Positions 17,430 through 27,600 of a stretch of DNA of 64,000 nucleotides are shown piece after piece (the stretch's first letter is position 1; each line of letters opens with the position of its first letter). The notes below the pieces were generated by a model. The model worked only from the letters and a program-made list of their open reading frames with translations. It was not told where the DNA came from and did no database searches. The translations under genes were made by a program, and so were the position numbers. This DNA comes from Epibacterium ulvae (GTDB lineage Bacteria; Pseudomonadota; Alphaproteobacteria; Rhodobacterales; Rhodobacteraceae), in NCBI RefSeq assembly GCF_018678075.1, contig NZ_JAHHIR010000035.1, positions 124,001-188,000 of the forward strand, read 5' to 3'.

Positions 17430-17804
17430 ATGGTCGACCCGGTTGCCAAGATCCGCATCGACAAGTGGCTATGGTATGCGCGGTTTTTCAAAACCCGCAG
17501 CCTGGCCGCCAAAGAAGTTGGTGCGGGTCATGTGCGGCTGAATGGGCAGAAAGCCCTGAAACCCGCACAGAACGTGACCGCAGGCGATGTGCTGACCTTT
17601 TCACAAGGCTCACAAGTCCGTGTTGTCGAGGTTTTGGACCTTGGCCAGCGGCGAGGACCGGCTAAAGAGGCGCAAACCCTGTATTTAGACAAAACCGAGT
17701 GGCGGGACGCTGTGCCGAAAAATCCGCGATTTGAGGGAAAGGGGCGTCCTGATAAGAAAGAGCGCAGGGCGCTTGATCTTACTCGTGGCCGCGACACCTA
17801 TTGA
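17430..17804 (+). CDS. S4-domain RNA-binding protein (HslR type)
   Basis: A 124-residue protein with an N-terminal S4 domain: KIRIDKWLWYARFFKTRSLA, then GHVRLNGQKALKPAQNVTAG, matching heat-shock protein 15 (HslR), which binds 50S subunits carrying stalled nascent chains. The C-terminal tail is basic (KGRPDKKERRALDLTRGRD). It starts six bases after the SUV3-like helicase gene, so an RNA-linked common function is likely. No obvious break or unusual residue. Confidence 0.9.
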   Translation: MVDPVAKIRIDKWLWYARFFKTRSLAAKEVGAGHVRLNGQKALKPAQNVTAGDVLTFSQGSQVRVVEVLDLGQRRGPAKEAQTLYLDKTEWRDAVPKNPRFEGKGRPDKKERRALDLTRGRDTY

Positions 17805-17869
17805 TCCCTTGAAGAACCAGGTAAGCTGGATTAGCTAGACGCCAAACAGACGAATGGAACCAAGACCCG

Positions 17870-18208
17870 ATGACTTACGTCGTTACAGATAACTGCATCG
17901 CATGCAAATACACCGATTGTGTCGAAGTATGCCCGGTTGATTGCTTTTACGAGGGTGAGAACACCTTGGTGATCCATCCGGACGAATGCATCGACTGTGG
18001 CGTCTGTGAGCCGGAATGCCCGGCGGATGCGATTCGCCCCGACACCGATCCAGAAATGGATAAGTGGGTAGAATTTAACCGCAAATACTCTGAACTCTGG
18101 CCTGTTATCGTGTCCAAGAAAGACCCGATGCCCGGACACGAAGAGAAAGACGGCGAAGAGGGCAAGCTGGAGAAATATTTCTCTGAAGCCCCCGGCGAAG
18201 GCGGTTAA
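17870..18208 (+). CDS. fdxA: seven-iron ferredoxin FdxA
   Basis: The 112-residue protein has the cysteine pattern of 3Fe-4S plus 4Fe-4S ferredoxins: [18 protein letters not shown] near residue 8 and [16 protein letters not shown] near residue 39. The N-terminal half holds both clusters; the rest is the long C-terminal extension typical of FdxA in alphaproteobacteria ([15 protein letters not shown]). It carries electrons in the cytosol; the partner is not visible here. A hairpin with a run of T (18313-18338) ends the transcript, about 100 bases beyond the stop. Confidence 0.94.
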   Translation: MTYVVTDNCIACKYTDCVEVCPVDCFYEGENTLVIHPDECIDCGVCEPECPADAIRPDTDPEMDKWVEFNRKYSELWPVIVSKKDPMPGHEEKDGEEGKLEKYFSEAPGEGG

Positions 18209-18312
18209 GTCACAGAGACTGCACTAATTTCTGCGCTTGCGAGATTCTGCGACGCAGAAAGGGAGGTCTCCCTTGGGTTGATTGGGCCTAGCTAATTCGC
18301 TTTCGAAAAGAG

Positions 18313-18338
18313 GAGCGCCTTTTAGGGGCTCTTTTTTT
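18313..18338 (+). terminator. rho-independent terminator after fdxA
   Basis: GAGCGCC and GGGGCTC pair with one mismatch around a short TTTTA loop, followed by seven T residues. Position and orientation fit the end of the fdxA transcript. Confidence 0.8.
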
Positions 18339-18533
18339 GTGGTATAATCGTTTGATCTAGAATGTTTCGTAGGGGACCGCTGGCTGGGCGATGGGGGAAG
18401 TCGCACAGCGTCAGTTCATGTTCAGAACCATCACCGATGCGAGCAACACGCGTTAGCTCGGCTGGTTGGTCTGTTCGCACTGACAGTCCTTCAAAAGCCG
18501 GTGGAACCGGTACGCAAGTGAGGAAAGACCTAT
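18339..18533 (+). promoter_or_regulatory. promoter and long leader of carD
   Basis: TATAAT at 18343-18348 is a good -10 element just after the fdxA terminator; the -35 position (around 18320) is poor. If transcription starts near 18355, the carD message has a leader of about 180 bases. No small open frame or known riboswitch was recognised in it. The final AGTGAGGAAAGACC supplies the ribosome binding site. CarD stabilises RNA polymerase at promoters with weak elements, so self-activation is a plausible inference. Confidence 0.4.
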
Positions 18534-19052
18534 ATGACCAAATCGAAGAAGCTCGAGTTCCGCCCCGATGAATACGTCGTCTACCCGGCGCATGGTGTGG
18601 GACAGATCATTTCGATTGAAGAACAAGAAGTGGCAGGTTTCGCGCTCGAACTTTTTGTCATCACTTTTGAAAAAGACAAGATGACCCTGCGGGTTCCGAC
18701 CAACAAAGCCGTCGAAGTCGGCATGCGCTCGCTCAGCTCTCCTGATGTGATTGAGCAGGCGATGAAAACCCTGAAGGGCAAAGCCAAAGTCAAACGTGCC
18801 ATGTGGTCGCGTCGTGCGCAGGAATATGAGCAAAAGATCAACTCGGGCGATCTGATCGCAATTGCCGAAGTTGTTCGCGATCTGCACCGCGCCGATGATC
18901 AGCGCGAGCAGAGCTATTCCGAGCGCCAGCTGTATGAAGCGGCGTTGGAGCGTCTGACCCGTGAAGTTGCAGCCGTTGGCGGCAATGATGAGGTTCTGGC
19001 AGCCCGCAAAGTGGACGATGTTCTGACATCACGCGCCGCCGCCGCTGCGTAA
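18534..19052 (+). CDS. carD: CarD-family transcription regulator
   Basis: A 172-residue protein with an N-terminal RNA-polymerase-interacting domain (CarD/CdnL/TRCF Tudor-like; FRPDEYVVYPAHGVGQIISI, residues 9-28) and a helical C-terminal DNA-binding domain (MWSRRAQEYEQKINSGDLIA and the DLHRADDQREQSYSERQLYE stretch). CarD contacts the beta subunit and the upstream edge of the open complex and regulates rRNA and many other promoters. It follows fdxA, an order common in alphaproteobacteria. A terminator lies 24 bases downstream. Confidence 0.94.
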   Translation: MTKSKKLEFRPDEYVVYPAHGVGQIISIEEQEVAGFALELFVITFEKDKMTLRVPTNKAVEVGMRSLSSPDVIEQAMKTLKGKAKVKRAMWSRRAQEYEQKINSGDLIAIAEVVRDLHRADDQREQSYSERQLYEAALERLTREVAAVGGNDEVLAARKVDDVLTSRAAAAA

Positions 19053-19076
19053 TCGCAATCGCAGTTGTGAATTTTG

Positions 19077-19110
19077 ACCCATCGTCTGTCTCTGCGGGCG
19101 GTGGGTTTTT
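19077..19110 (+). terminator. terminator after carD
   Basis: ACCCATCG pairs with CGGTGGGT (eight pairs, one G-T) around a 14-base loop, followed by a run of five T. It separates carD from the convergent cobS. Confidence 0.75.
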
Positions 19111-19121
19111 CTGTGTCGGCT

Positions 19122-19877
19122 TCAGGTCAGGCTGACCAGCGTCAGCAGGCAAAGGATTTCGGCGAGTTGTTGTGCGGCGCCCAGCGTGTCCCCCGTGCGT
19201 CCGCCGATCTTGCACTTAATCAAATGATATAGGCCAAAAAGCCCTAGCGCACCGACGACCACACAGACCAGCGCCGCGCCAACGCCAAGGGTGGTCCAGG
19301 CGACACTCATGGCAATCCCCAGCCCCAACGCGGCTGGGCGGCGGCTGGGGGTGCCCACGTGATGCGACAGCCCATGATCGCGCGCATTGGGCAGTGAGAT
19401 CATCAGAACTGGCATCGCAGCCCGCGACAGGGCAGCAATCGGGATCATCACCCAGGCACCGATTGTGGCGATCAGCGTCGCAAGCGTCATCCACCGCAGC
19501 CCCAACGAGAGAATCAACGCCAGAACGCCGTAGGTGCCGATGTGGCTGTCCTTCATGATCTCCAGACGCCGTTCCTTTGTGTAGCCGCCCCAAAATCCAT
19601 CAACCGTGTCCGCAAGCCCATCTTCGTGCATCGCGCCGGTAAAAAAGATGCAGAGCGTTAGCGCCAAACCTGCGCAAACCACATCTGGCTGGCCAAGATG
19701 TTGCAAAATCAATATTGTCAGGGTTGCAAAGCCACCAATGATCAAGCCGACAACGGGAAATGCCCATGCGGATTGGGCTTGGCGGTCCAAATCACTGTCA
19801 GGGACTTTGGGGACCGGTAACCGTGTAAGCAGGAGTAAGGATAAAGCAATGTCGCGTAACCTGATGTCGGTTTTCAT
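19122..19877 (-). CDS. cobS: adenosylcobinamide-GDP ribazoletransferase
   Basis: A 251-residue inner-membrane enzyme that joins alpha-ribazole to adenosylcobinamide-GDP, the last assembly step of cobalamin. Family motifs: LLTRLPVP near residue 16 and GAMHEDGLADTVDGFWGG near residue 81 (acidic metal-binding residues), with several hydrophobic helices after it. It diverges from cobT with a 103-base gap. No B12 riboswitch box was recognised in that gap. The length is normal. Confidence 0.93.
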   Translation of the reverse strand: MKTDIRLRDIALSLLLLTRLPVPKVPDSDLDRQAQSAWAFPVVGLIIGGFATLTILILQHLGQPDVVCAGLALTLCIFFTGAMHEDGLADTVDGFWGGYTKERRLEIMKDSHIGTYGVLALILSLGLRWMTLATLIATIGAWVMIPIAALSRAAMPVLMISLPNARDHGLSHHVGTPSRRPAALGLGIAMSVAWTTLGVGAALVCVVVGALGLFGLYHLIKCKIGGRTGDTLGAAQQLAEILCLLTLVSLT

Positions 19878-19980
19878 CCTATTTGAGCCTTTGTTGGAGT
19901 ATGATTGCGCGCCAGCGATGGATAAAGATGACGATACCGGTTAAAGCCTGTTCGAAATAAAGTTGCAATGAGGGCCGGGA

Positions 19981-20997
19981 ATGCTTCCACAGCTTACCTC
20001 TCTGACAAAGTTCAAAGCGCTGCTTGCCGCGGCGCCAGGAATAAATAGTGATATCGAAGTTGCCGCCGCGGTGCTGAACGGTCAGTTGACAAAGCCGCCG
20101 GGATCTTTGGGCCGGTTAGAAGATCTGGCGATTTGGTATGCAAGCTGGCGCGGGAACTTGCGTCCGCAGCTACATATGCCACAGGTAATCGTCTTTGCCG
20201 GCAACCACGGCGTTGCCAAGCGCGGTGTGTCGGCCTTTCCAGCCGAAGTCACCGAACAGATGGTGCAGAACTTTGAACGCGGCGGCGCGGCGATCAACCA
20301 GTTGGCGCGTCTGGTTGCGGCGCAGCTGGATGTCGTGGCCTTGCAACTGGATCGGCCAACCCAGGATTTTACCCAAGACACCGCAATGAGCGAAGAGGAA
20401 GTTCTGGCGTCTCTGGCCGTTGGTTGGGAGGCTGTGGACCCCGCAGCGGATCTCTTGGTGGTTGGTGAAATGGGGATCGGCAACACAACGGCAGCCGCTG
20501 CCCTGTGTCACGCCCTGTTTGGGGGTACAGCCAGCGATTGGACCGGTCGGGGTACCGGTGTGGACAACGACGGCCTCGCCTCCAAAGCGCGGATTGTCGA
20601 AGACGGGGTTGCGGCCCATAAGGATCAAATCAACGACGGGCTTGATGCCTTGACCCGTTTGGGCGGGCGCGAGATCGCGGGTATGGTCGGTGCCATCGCC
20701 GCCGCCCGGATGCTGCGAATTCCGGTGATCCTGGATGGCTTTATCTGCTGTGCTGCGGCGGCCTGTCTGGCGGAGACGGTAGAGGGCGCGCTGGACCACA
20801 CGGTGGCCGGTCATGTCAGCGCTGAATCTGCGCATCAGGCGTTGCTGGACCGAATTGGCAAAGTGCCGCTGTTGTCGCTGGACATGCGTCTGGGCGAAGG
20901 GTCCGGCGGGACATTGGCGATCCAAGTTTTGCGCGGGGCGCTGGCGTGCCACAGTGGTATGGCGACCTTTGACGAAGCGGGTGTCAGCGACGGTTGA
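19981..20997 (+). CDS. cobT: nicotinate-nucleotide-dimethylbenzimidazole phosphoribosyltransferase
   Basis: A 338-residue cytosolic enzyme that makes alpha-ribazole phosphate from dimethylbenzimidazole and nicotinate mononucleotide, for the lower ligand of cobalamin. Recognised from [17 protein letters not shown] (residue 38 on), [30 protein letters not shown] and the C-terminal [11 protein letters not shown] with its catalytic-base glutamate. It is divergent from cobS; together they supply the nucleotide-loop steps. GAGGGCCGGGA precedes the ATG. Confidence 0.94.
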   Translation: MLPQLTSLTKFKALLAAAPGINSDIEVAAAVLNGQLTKPPGSLGRLEDLAIWYASWRGNLRPQLHMPQVIVFAGNHGVAKRGVSAFPAEVTEQMVQNFERGGAAINQLARLVAAQLDVVALQLDRPTQDFTQDTAMSEEEVLASLAVGWEAVDPAADLLVVGEMGIGNTTAAAALCHALFGGTASDWTGRGTGVDNDGLASKARIVEDGVAAHKDQINDGLDALTRLGGREIAGMVGAIAAARMLRIPVILDGFICCAAAACLAETVEGALDHTVAGHVSAESAHQALLDRIGKVPLLSLDMRLGEGSGGTLAIQVLRGALACHSGMATFDEAGVSDG

Positions 20998-21033
20998 TCC
21001 GCGCGGGTCGGGCGAAAAACATCACAATGCGCG

Positions 21034-22926
21034 TCACCCGGTGTCGCGCACTTTTTGTTCGACCAGTTCCAGAAGCGCGGTTTCCAGGTCTTTTTCCAGC
21101 TCGCGAGCGCGGGCGATGTATTCGGCGTTCTGGCTAGCAGGGCGTTCCGGGTCCCAATGCTGGGCCAGATCCCGCACGGTTTTCCGGTCATGGGCAAAAA
21201 ACGTCTGCTCGGCCTGGGCGGCCTCATATTCGGTGAGCCCAACATTTTCCAAGACATAGCGACCGGCGCGCAGGGCACTGTCAAACATTTCCCGCACGAT
21301 GTCATCGGCCCCCGCTTTATAAAGGTCATAGACGTGATGGCGATCGCGGGCGCGGGCAATGATATGCAGGTCCGGATAGGTGCGGCGGGCATATTCCGTC
21401 AGCCGCGTGGTGTAATCCGGATCGTCCAGCGCCACCACCAGCACCTTGGCCTTGGCGATGCCGGCGGCCTTTAACAGCTCCGGGCGGGTAGGGTCACCAA
21501 GAAAGCTTTTGACCCCAAAGCGCCGCATCAACTGCACCGTCTCGATATCGCTGTCCAGCACCACAGTGTTATAGCCGCTGGCGCGCACCAGACGGTTGAC
21601 GATCTGCCCAAAGCGGCCGATGCCAGCCACGATCACCGGGCCGACCTCATCAATTTCATCGGCGTCGGGTTCAACGGGCGTGCTGTCGCGCATGTGCCGC
21701 GACAGGCGATCATAGATGATAAACAGCAGCGGCGTGATCAACATCGTCAGGGCGATCACCAGCAGCAGCTTTTCTGACAGGCTTTCGGGCAGGATCGACA
21801 GCTGGTTGATAAAGGCCAGCAGCACAAAGCCAAACTCGCCCGCTTGGGCAAGGCCAAGGGTGAACAGCCAGTGATTGCGCTGGCGCAGACCAAACATGCG
21901 CCCGACCACAAACAGCACCGCGCCCTTGGCCAGAATGACCAACACAGCCAGGCCGATCAGATCTCCGGGATTGGCCAGAAACAGGTGGTAATTGATGCCG
22001 GCGCCCACGGTGATGAAGAACAGCCCCAGGAGCAGCCCCTTGAACGGTGTCAGGTCGCTTTCGATTTCATGGCGAAACTCCGAGTTCGCCAGAACCACTC
22101 CGGCCAGGAATGCGCCGAGGGCAGGGGACAGGCCAACCAAAGTCATCAGGAATGAGATGCCGACAACGATCAGTAGGGCTAGGGCCGTGTACATCTCACG
22201 CAGGTTTGCAGCGTGGATAAAGCGAAAGACTGGTCGTGTCAGATAGATACCCGTCAGAATAATCGCAGCCAATGCGGCCAAAGTGACTAGGGCGACGCCC
22301 CAACCGGGCAACCCGTCCACCAGAGAAAGGTTAAACCCATGATCGCCGCCGTGGCCCGCTTCATGTTCCAGCCCGCGGGCAATGGATCCATCGGGGGCAA
22401 ATTGCGGCGATTGGCCGACAGCCAGCAGCGGCAACATGGCGAGGATCGGGATGACCGCGATGTCTTGGGTCAGCAACACGGCAAAGGTCGCACGACCGCC
22501 TCCGGTCTGCATCAAGCCTTTCTCGGACAGGGTTTGCAGCACGATCGCGGTGGACGACAGCGACAGGGCCAGTCCGATAGCCAGTCCCATCTGCCAAGTC
22601 AGGCCAGCGGCCAGTGAGGCGCCCATCAACAACAGCGTGCTGAACAGGATTTGCCCGCCGCCAAGTCCTAACAGATTGCGCCGCATCGCCCAAAGAGCGC
22701 GCGGGTCAAGTTCCAAACCGATCAGGAACAGCATCATCACAACGCCGAATTCCGCCACATGTTGCAGATCTTCGGTTTCTGCGCCGACAAGCCCCAGGAT
22801 GGGTCCGATGATGATCCCAGCTGCAAGGTATCCCAGCACGGAGCCGAGCCCCAAGCGTGCAGACAAGGGAACGGCGATGACGGCGGCGGCCAGGTAAATC
22901 GAGGCTTGGTACAGAAAACTTTCCAT
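21034..22926 (-). CDS. Kef-type monovalent cation:proton antiporter
   Basis: A 630-residue membrane protein of the CPA2 family. The first 380 residues form a sodium/proton-exchanger fold with many helices (GSVLGYLAAGIIIGPILGLV, LFLIGLELDPRALWAMRRNL). A TrkA-N NAD-binding domain follows (GPVIVAGIGRFGQIVNRLVR, near residue 410). The tail is charged and helical. It resembles KefB/KefC, which export potassium under electrophile stress; glutathione control is inferred only from similarity. The start at 22926 precedes the first membrane helix; the frame stays open far upstream but that part has no sense. No KefF/KefG partner gene is seen beside it. Confidence 0.88.
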   Translation of the reverse strand: MESFLYQASIYLAAAVIAVPLSARLGLGSVLGYLAAGIIIGPILGLVGAETEDLQHVAEFGVVMMLFLIGLELDPRALWAMRRNLLGLGGGQILFSTLLLMGASLAAGLTWQMGLAIGLALSLSSTAIVLQTLSEKGLMQTGGGRATFAVLLTQDIAVIPILAMLPLLAVGQSPQFAPDGSIARGLEHEAGHGGDHGFNLSLVDGLPGWGVALVTLAALAAIILTGIYLTRPVFRFIHAANLREMYTALALLIVVGISFLMTLVGLSPALGAFLAGVVLANSEFRHEIESDLTPFKGLLLGLFFITVGAGINYHLFLANPGDLIGLAVLVILAKGAVLFVVGRMFGLRQRNHWLFTLGLAQAGEFGFVLLAFINQLSILPESLSEKLLLVIALTMLITPLLFIIYDRLSRHMRDSTPVEPDADEIDEVGPVIVAGIGRFGQIVNRLVRASGYNTVVLDSDIETVQLMRRFGVKSFLGDPTRPELLKAAGIAKAKVLVVALDDPDYTTRLTEYARRTYPDLHIIARARDRHHVYDLYKAGADDIVREMFDSALRAGRYVLENVGLTEYEAAQAEQTFFAHDRKTVRDLAQHWDPERPASQNAEYIARARELEKDLETALLELVEQKVRDTG

Positions 22927-23182
22927 GCGTTTGTTATGGCAAGGTAACGGGGGCAGGGGCAACGATTTTACCGAAGGGTAGGCGGATTGCACCCTTAGCT
23001 TGTCACGTAAACAATGCGGACAGGGAAAAATCGATGGATAGCCGTCCATACGGAAGCATTTTAGGTGCAATCTATCGGGAGAGATGTCTTTTGAAGCGAG
23101 CTGGATTGATGGACGCAAACCAAACTGAAGCGCACCGCCTATAGGGCGGCGCTGTTTTGAGGCGGCCAAGTCGAGAAAGGGA

Positions 23183-24415
23183 TTAGTCTTCGACTGCACG
23201 GATATCCGTGCTGAGGTTGGCAATTCGTTCCAGCCGCTGCGAGATCCGTTCTTGGAAGTTTCCAAGCTGGTCGATGATATCAGAGAGCGTTTCACCGGAT
23301 TCCGGTAGGCGTGCGCTTTCGATCTTACACAATACACGTGTCGAGCTCAGGCCAAGGAAATGACGGTGCATGACCTGGCAGGCGCGAAGAATGCGTTCTG
23401 CTTCGCTGTCGACCTTTTGCATTCCTGCTTCGGCGTCTTTCACTTGGGTCTTTACCAGTTCAGCTAATATGTCGCGCTCGGTGCTCATGTCGATTCCATC
23501 AAGATCGCGCCGCTCCTTTTGCAGTTGGTCATTACACTCGGTGAGCATCTGAACCATACATTCGACAAACAGGCTGTTGTGCACGCTATCTTGCAGCGCT
23601 GCAAAATTGCTGTTTTTGCCCATCACATGCGCCGAGAACCAATCACTCATCTCGCGCGACATTGCGCCATAGTTCTGCGACAGAACGGTTACCGGCCCTC
23701 CCGAAGGTTCAATGCGCGATGCGATGACCCGCAAGTTATGGGGAATGGTATTCATCGCCTCAAAGTCTTGCACCAACCCTTCGGTCTCTTCCACCAGGGT
23801 GTTCGCATTCGTTAGCATTTTGCGCAGGTTATCGATGTTGAGGCAGGAATTATTACCCAGAGCTTCGCTCCGAGCTAGCAGTTCTTCGCATAAGGCGTGA
23901 AGCGCGAATTCCTCATAAGAGGCGAACCCCTTTGCGTTGAGGATTTCGAGCATGTTCGCAGCGCTGTCTTCGGGCTGTAAACTGTATTCTTGTTCGGCTT
24001 TCAAAAGCTCCGCGTAGTCGCGCTGGATCTCACTGAAAACCTTGCTAGAAGGTTTGATTCGAGCTGACAAGTATCCGTCGCCACAGGGCACAATCACCGC
24101 ATAGACCCAATAGTGCAAACCGTCCTTGGCGCGGTTCTTCACATAGGCTCCCATGATCTTGCCCTGTTTGATCGTCTCCCAAAAAATATGAAAGACACCA
24201 CGCGGCATGTCGGGGTGGCGGATGACACTATGGGGAGCTCCCAGAAGCTCCTCCCAGCTGTAGTTCGAGACCCGCTTGAATACGTAGTTTCCGGCACGAA
24301 TTGTGCCTTGCCCATCCGTGCGCGAGAAGAAGACTTCGTTCAGAGCAAAGGGAGCTTCACCACTTTTGGGGCGCTGTTCTATACGGCGATCCACATATGA
24401 CACGGCAAAATCCAT
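23183..24415 (-). CDS. Aer-like PAS-domain protein without a receptor signalling domain
   Basis: The 410-residue form has one PAS domain near the start (residues about 25-125): NEVFFSRTDGQGTIRAGNYV, then RVSNYSWEELLGAPHSVIRH with PDMP, which closely follows the FAD-binding PAS domain of the aerotaxis receptor Aer. The remaining 280 residues are helical and coiled-coil-like, but I see none of the conserved chemoreceptor hairpin and no membrane segment or kinase. It could be a soluble redox or ligand sensor. The start is uncertain: ATG at 24415 lies just before the family-like sequence, while a TTG at 24625 would add 70 residues in the same open frame. It is 29 bases before the convergent-direction neighbour at 24655 in the longer form. 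Confidence 0.75.
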   Translation of the reverse strand: MDFAVSYVDRRIEQRPKSGEAPFALNEVFFSRTDGQGTIRAGNYVFKRVSNYSWEELLGAPHSVIRHPDMPRGVFHIFWETIKQGKIMGAYVKNRAKDGLHYWVYAVIVPCGDGYLSARIKPSSKVFSEIQRDYAELLKAEQEYSLQPEDSAANMLEILNAKGFASYEEFALHALCEELLARSEALGNNSCLNIDNLRKMLTNANTLVEETEGLVQDFEAMNTIPHNLRVIASRIEPSGGPVTVLSQNYGAMSREMSDWFSAHVMGKNSNFAALQDSVHNSLFVECMVQMLTECNDQLQKERRDLDGIDMSTERDILAELVKTQVKDAEAGMQKVDSEAERILRACQVMHRHFLGLSSTRVLCKIESARLPESGETLSDIIDQLGNFQERISQRLERIANLSTDIRAVED

Positions 24416-24654
24416 CCTATAGGGTAAGTTACCCTGTGGTCTAACGACTAAATGTTCCCAAGCCGTTAAACGACGACTGTCAAATCGTTCAAAAACAATC
24501 TGTAACTGCGGGTATTTGCTCAGGGGAAAAGGCGCGGACGTGCCTGTTTCATCAAATGATCGCAGGCGGTTGTCGGCGTTTTGCCTGTGGCTGAGCGCAA
24601 GTTCTGCACTATAGATCAGCGACAAAAAACTCGCGGATCACGGATATTTTGTGA

Positions 24655-27600
24655 TCATCCGTTGGGCAGGCGCAAAGTGTGGTTGCGGCCGCGTTTCTGA
24701 TACAGCAGGCGTTGGTTGTCGATGGCGGTGACGCGACCACCGTCGATGTTGTCACCGACCTTTACACGGCGAATACGACCCGACGGCATGCGCACCAGGG
24801 CACGGCGATCCGAAGCTGACCCGCTGATGCCAATCAAGTTCAAATCCCGCAGGTCAATCACATTTGCAACGGTGGCCTCACGGGCGACATTCGCGCTGGA
24901 GGGGATGCTAGGGGTCACAGTGGCCACTGCAGCGACGGGCGCGGCGGCTGGTTGTGGCGTTGCCTTGGCACGGGCGACGAGACGTTGGAAATTTGAAGGT
25001 CGCTGGCGCGGAATAACGGAATTTCCAACCGCGAGCGCCGTGGCGGGCGGCAGGTCTTCTGCGGCGTTTGCGACGGCAGGGGCCTCGGGTTCGACAACAG
25101 CAGGGATCAATCCAGCGGGACGCGCACGGGGGCGCACTTTTGCCAGTTCATCCAGGTTTAAACCGCCAAAGCGCGCGCGTTCTGCCCGGTCCTGCAGGTC
25201 CGCGGGGCGTGGGCGAGGGCGGACACGTGCAATTTGCGGCGCAACCGGGGCTTCGACAATGGGTTCAAATTCAGGACGGGTCGGTGGGACTTTGGCCGGG
25301 CGGCCCAGATAGATGGTGACGCCATCGGGGTTCAGCGCGCCTTCTGGGGTGGCAACGACCAGTCCGCGTTCATCCAGATCGAATTCACTGTCGGCCGGCA
25401 CCGGAGAGGGCAGGGCGTTCTGGATTCGATCGGTGGAAAAACGACCAGAGTTCGGTAAGGCAATCGAATCGCGTGCCAAATCGCTGTTGTCGATGGAGGC
25501 GACATAGATGTCATCCAGATCCGCTCGATTCGCGGTTGCATCCGGCGCCAGCCCTTCGGGGATTTTCTGCCAAATTCCCGTAGCGGCATAGGTCGTGCGG
25601 TGGGACAGATCATCAAGCTCGGGCGTGGCAATAGGGTCAAGCAGGGCCAGTGCATCGGCTTCGGCCTCTGGGTCAATTCCGACGTCAGGCGGGGTCTGCG
25701 CCAATTGGGCGGCGTCATCTGTCGCGGGGAGCGTGTCGGATGGTTCGGTGGCGGGCACCGGGGCCGTCTCCGGCGGTTCTGGACGCGCAGCAATGTCTTC
25801 GGCGTGCAACGCGTCCAGAACCGCCGTGTCGGTGGGGCTGAGTTCGGGAGAAGGGGGTGGCGTGATCTCGGCAAGGTCAGTGCGCTCGTCCACGGTGGCG
25901 GGCGATGCGTCGGGGGCTGCTCCAACAAGCGGTTGTTCGGCTGGGGTCGAATCCCCAGCCGGGGCCGCATCCTCGACAGATGCGCCCGTTGGGGCAGTCG
26001 GTGTTGTGTCTTGGGGGGCGATGTCGCGCGTCGTGTCGACAGGGTCCGGCAGCAATGTGGCCGGTTCAGGTGTTTCAAACGCCGGATCACGGTCATCAAA
26101 CCGAGCGTCCGACCAGAAAGCAACCGCCGCAACCACGGCCATCAACAACAGCAAAAGCGAGGTCAGCATCAGCCCCAGGAACCGGGGTTTGCCGCCAATC
26201 GCACGCGCAACCGCACCGGTTTTGGGTTTGCCAGTTTTTTCGGCCTCATATTCCGCGCGGGCAGCGGCTGCGTCACGCGCGGCTTTTGAGCCTGCGGGGA
26301 CTGCGATTTGCTTGGGTTTGATCTGTGCCAGGACGGCGCCAGCGTCGGGTTTTTCTGACGCATCCCCTTGGGCCAAAATACGCGCCGCTGCGAGCGCATC
26401 GGCCACAGGTGGTTTGGAGGCTTTGGCCGTTACTTTGGGTGCTGTTGAAGCCTCGGCAGCAGCGGCGCCGACTGGCGTGTTTGTTGAGCGCACGGCAGAT
26501 AGGGTTGGAATGCGCGAAGCCGGGCGTTGCGTGGCAGGCACGGGTTTTGCAGCGCCCAGATCGGGGCTTGCGGTGCGTCGGCTGGTAAAGCCAACCACGG
26601 GAGGTTTGGGCGTATCCTCAGGTGTTTCAACCGTTTCTTTTGGAGCCTTGGCCGTGGGCGTGGGCGAAGGGGTGTCCTGCGTTGGGGCTGCCAAATTGGC
26701 AACCGCGCTAAAGTCCAGCGATTCTGGCAAGCCGGTTGGTTCCTGCGGAGAGACCTTGTCAGGCAGGTCATCGCGCGCCAGAGCTTGCGCCGCACGGGCG
26801 GACAGTTGCGCGGCCACATCTTCCACCGTTGGACGGCGGGGCGGTGTTGGCACGTCTGGCGTTGCGGGCGCGGGGGTGTCGTCTGCCTGCTCGGGCAACG
26901 CGTCACGTGGCGCTGCATTTGATGTCTGGTTTTCAGCGTCTTGTGTGTCTTCGCTTGCGGCCTTGGTCAGATCATTTGCTGCCGAGTGCGGGGCCAGTTC
27001 ATCTTCCAGATCGTCAGCGGCTGGGCTGTCCAGATCACTTGAGCCCGCATCAACTCGGTCTGCGTCAACTGGGGCGTCTGGGACTGCAATGTCCGCCGTT
27101 TCAGTCAGCTCAGGTTCCTGTGCTGCATTTTCGGCGGCGACAGATGCTTCACTGGCTTCAACAGCTTCTCCGACCGGGTCCGGTTCTGGCAGCAGGGCAG
27201 GGCCAATGTCGACTACGGCGATGCCGTCAGGTGTCACTTCGGCGCCTTGCAGTGCGGCAGTAGGGCCAAAGAACGGCTCGCCCAGGAAGCCATGTTCGCC
27301 GGGCTGTGCCACAAAACTCGCGGGGTTAAACCCGTGGATCTGGGCGAAATGTTCCGCCTCTTGCAAGGTCTCATAGGCGACGGCGGCGGTATGGGTGCGC
27401 GTGCCATCGGCGCTGATGTCAAAGGCCAGTTCGTGCAGTTCATAAGGTGTGGCATCGGCGAGGGCGAGGCGGACTTCGGCCAGGCGCGTCTCGTCACTGA
27501 TGTCACCGGTGTCCAGCGTCAGATAGCGGATCTGGTCATTGGGCAGGATCAGCTTACAGCTCATCGGGCTGGCATAGTCCAACCCTTTGCTGCGCAAGTC

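Noticed and set aside
19878-19980. Possible cobalamin riboswitch before cobT or cobS
   Set aside because: The gap is only 103 bases and no B12-box-like sequence was seen.
25595-27376. Long rightward open frame of 593 residues
   Set aside because: It is antisense to the Pro/Ala-rich linker of the GspL/GspC-like gene; GC-rich repeats make long shadow frames.
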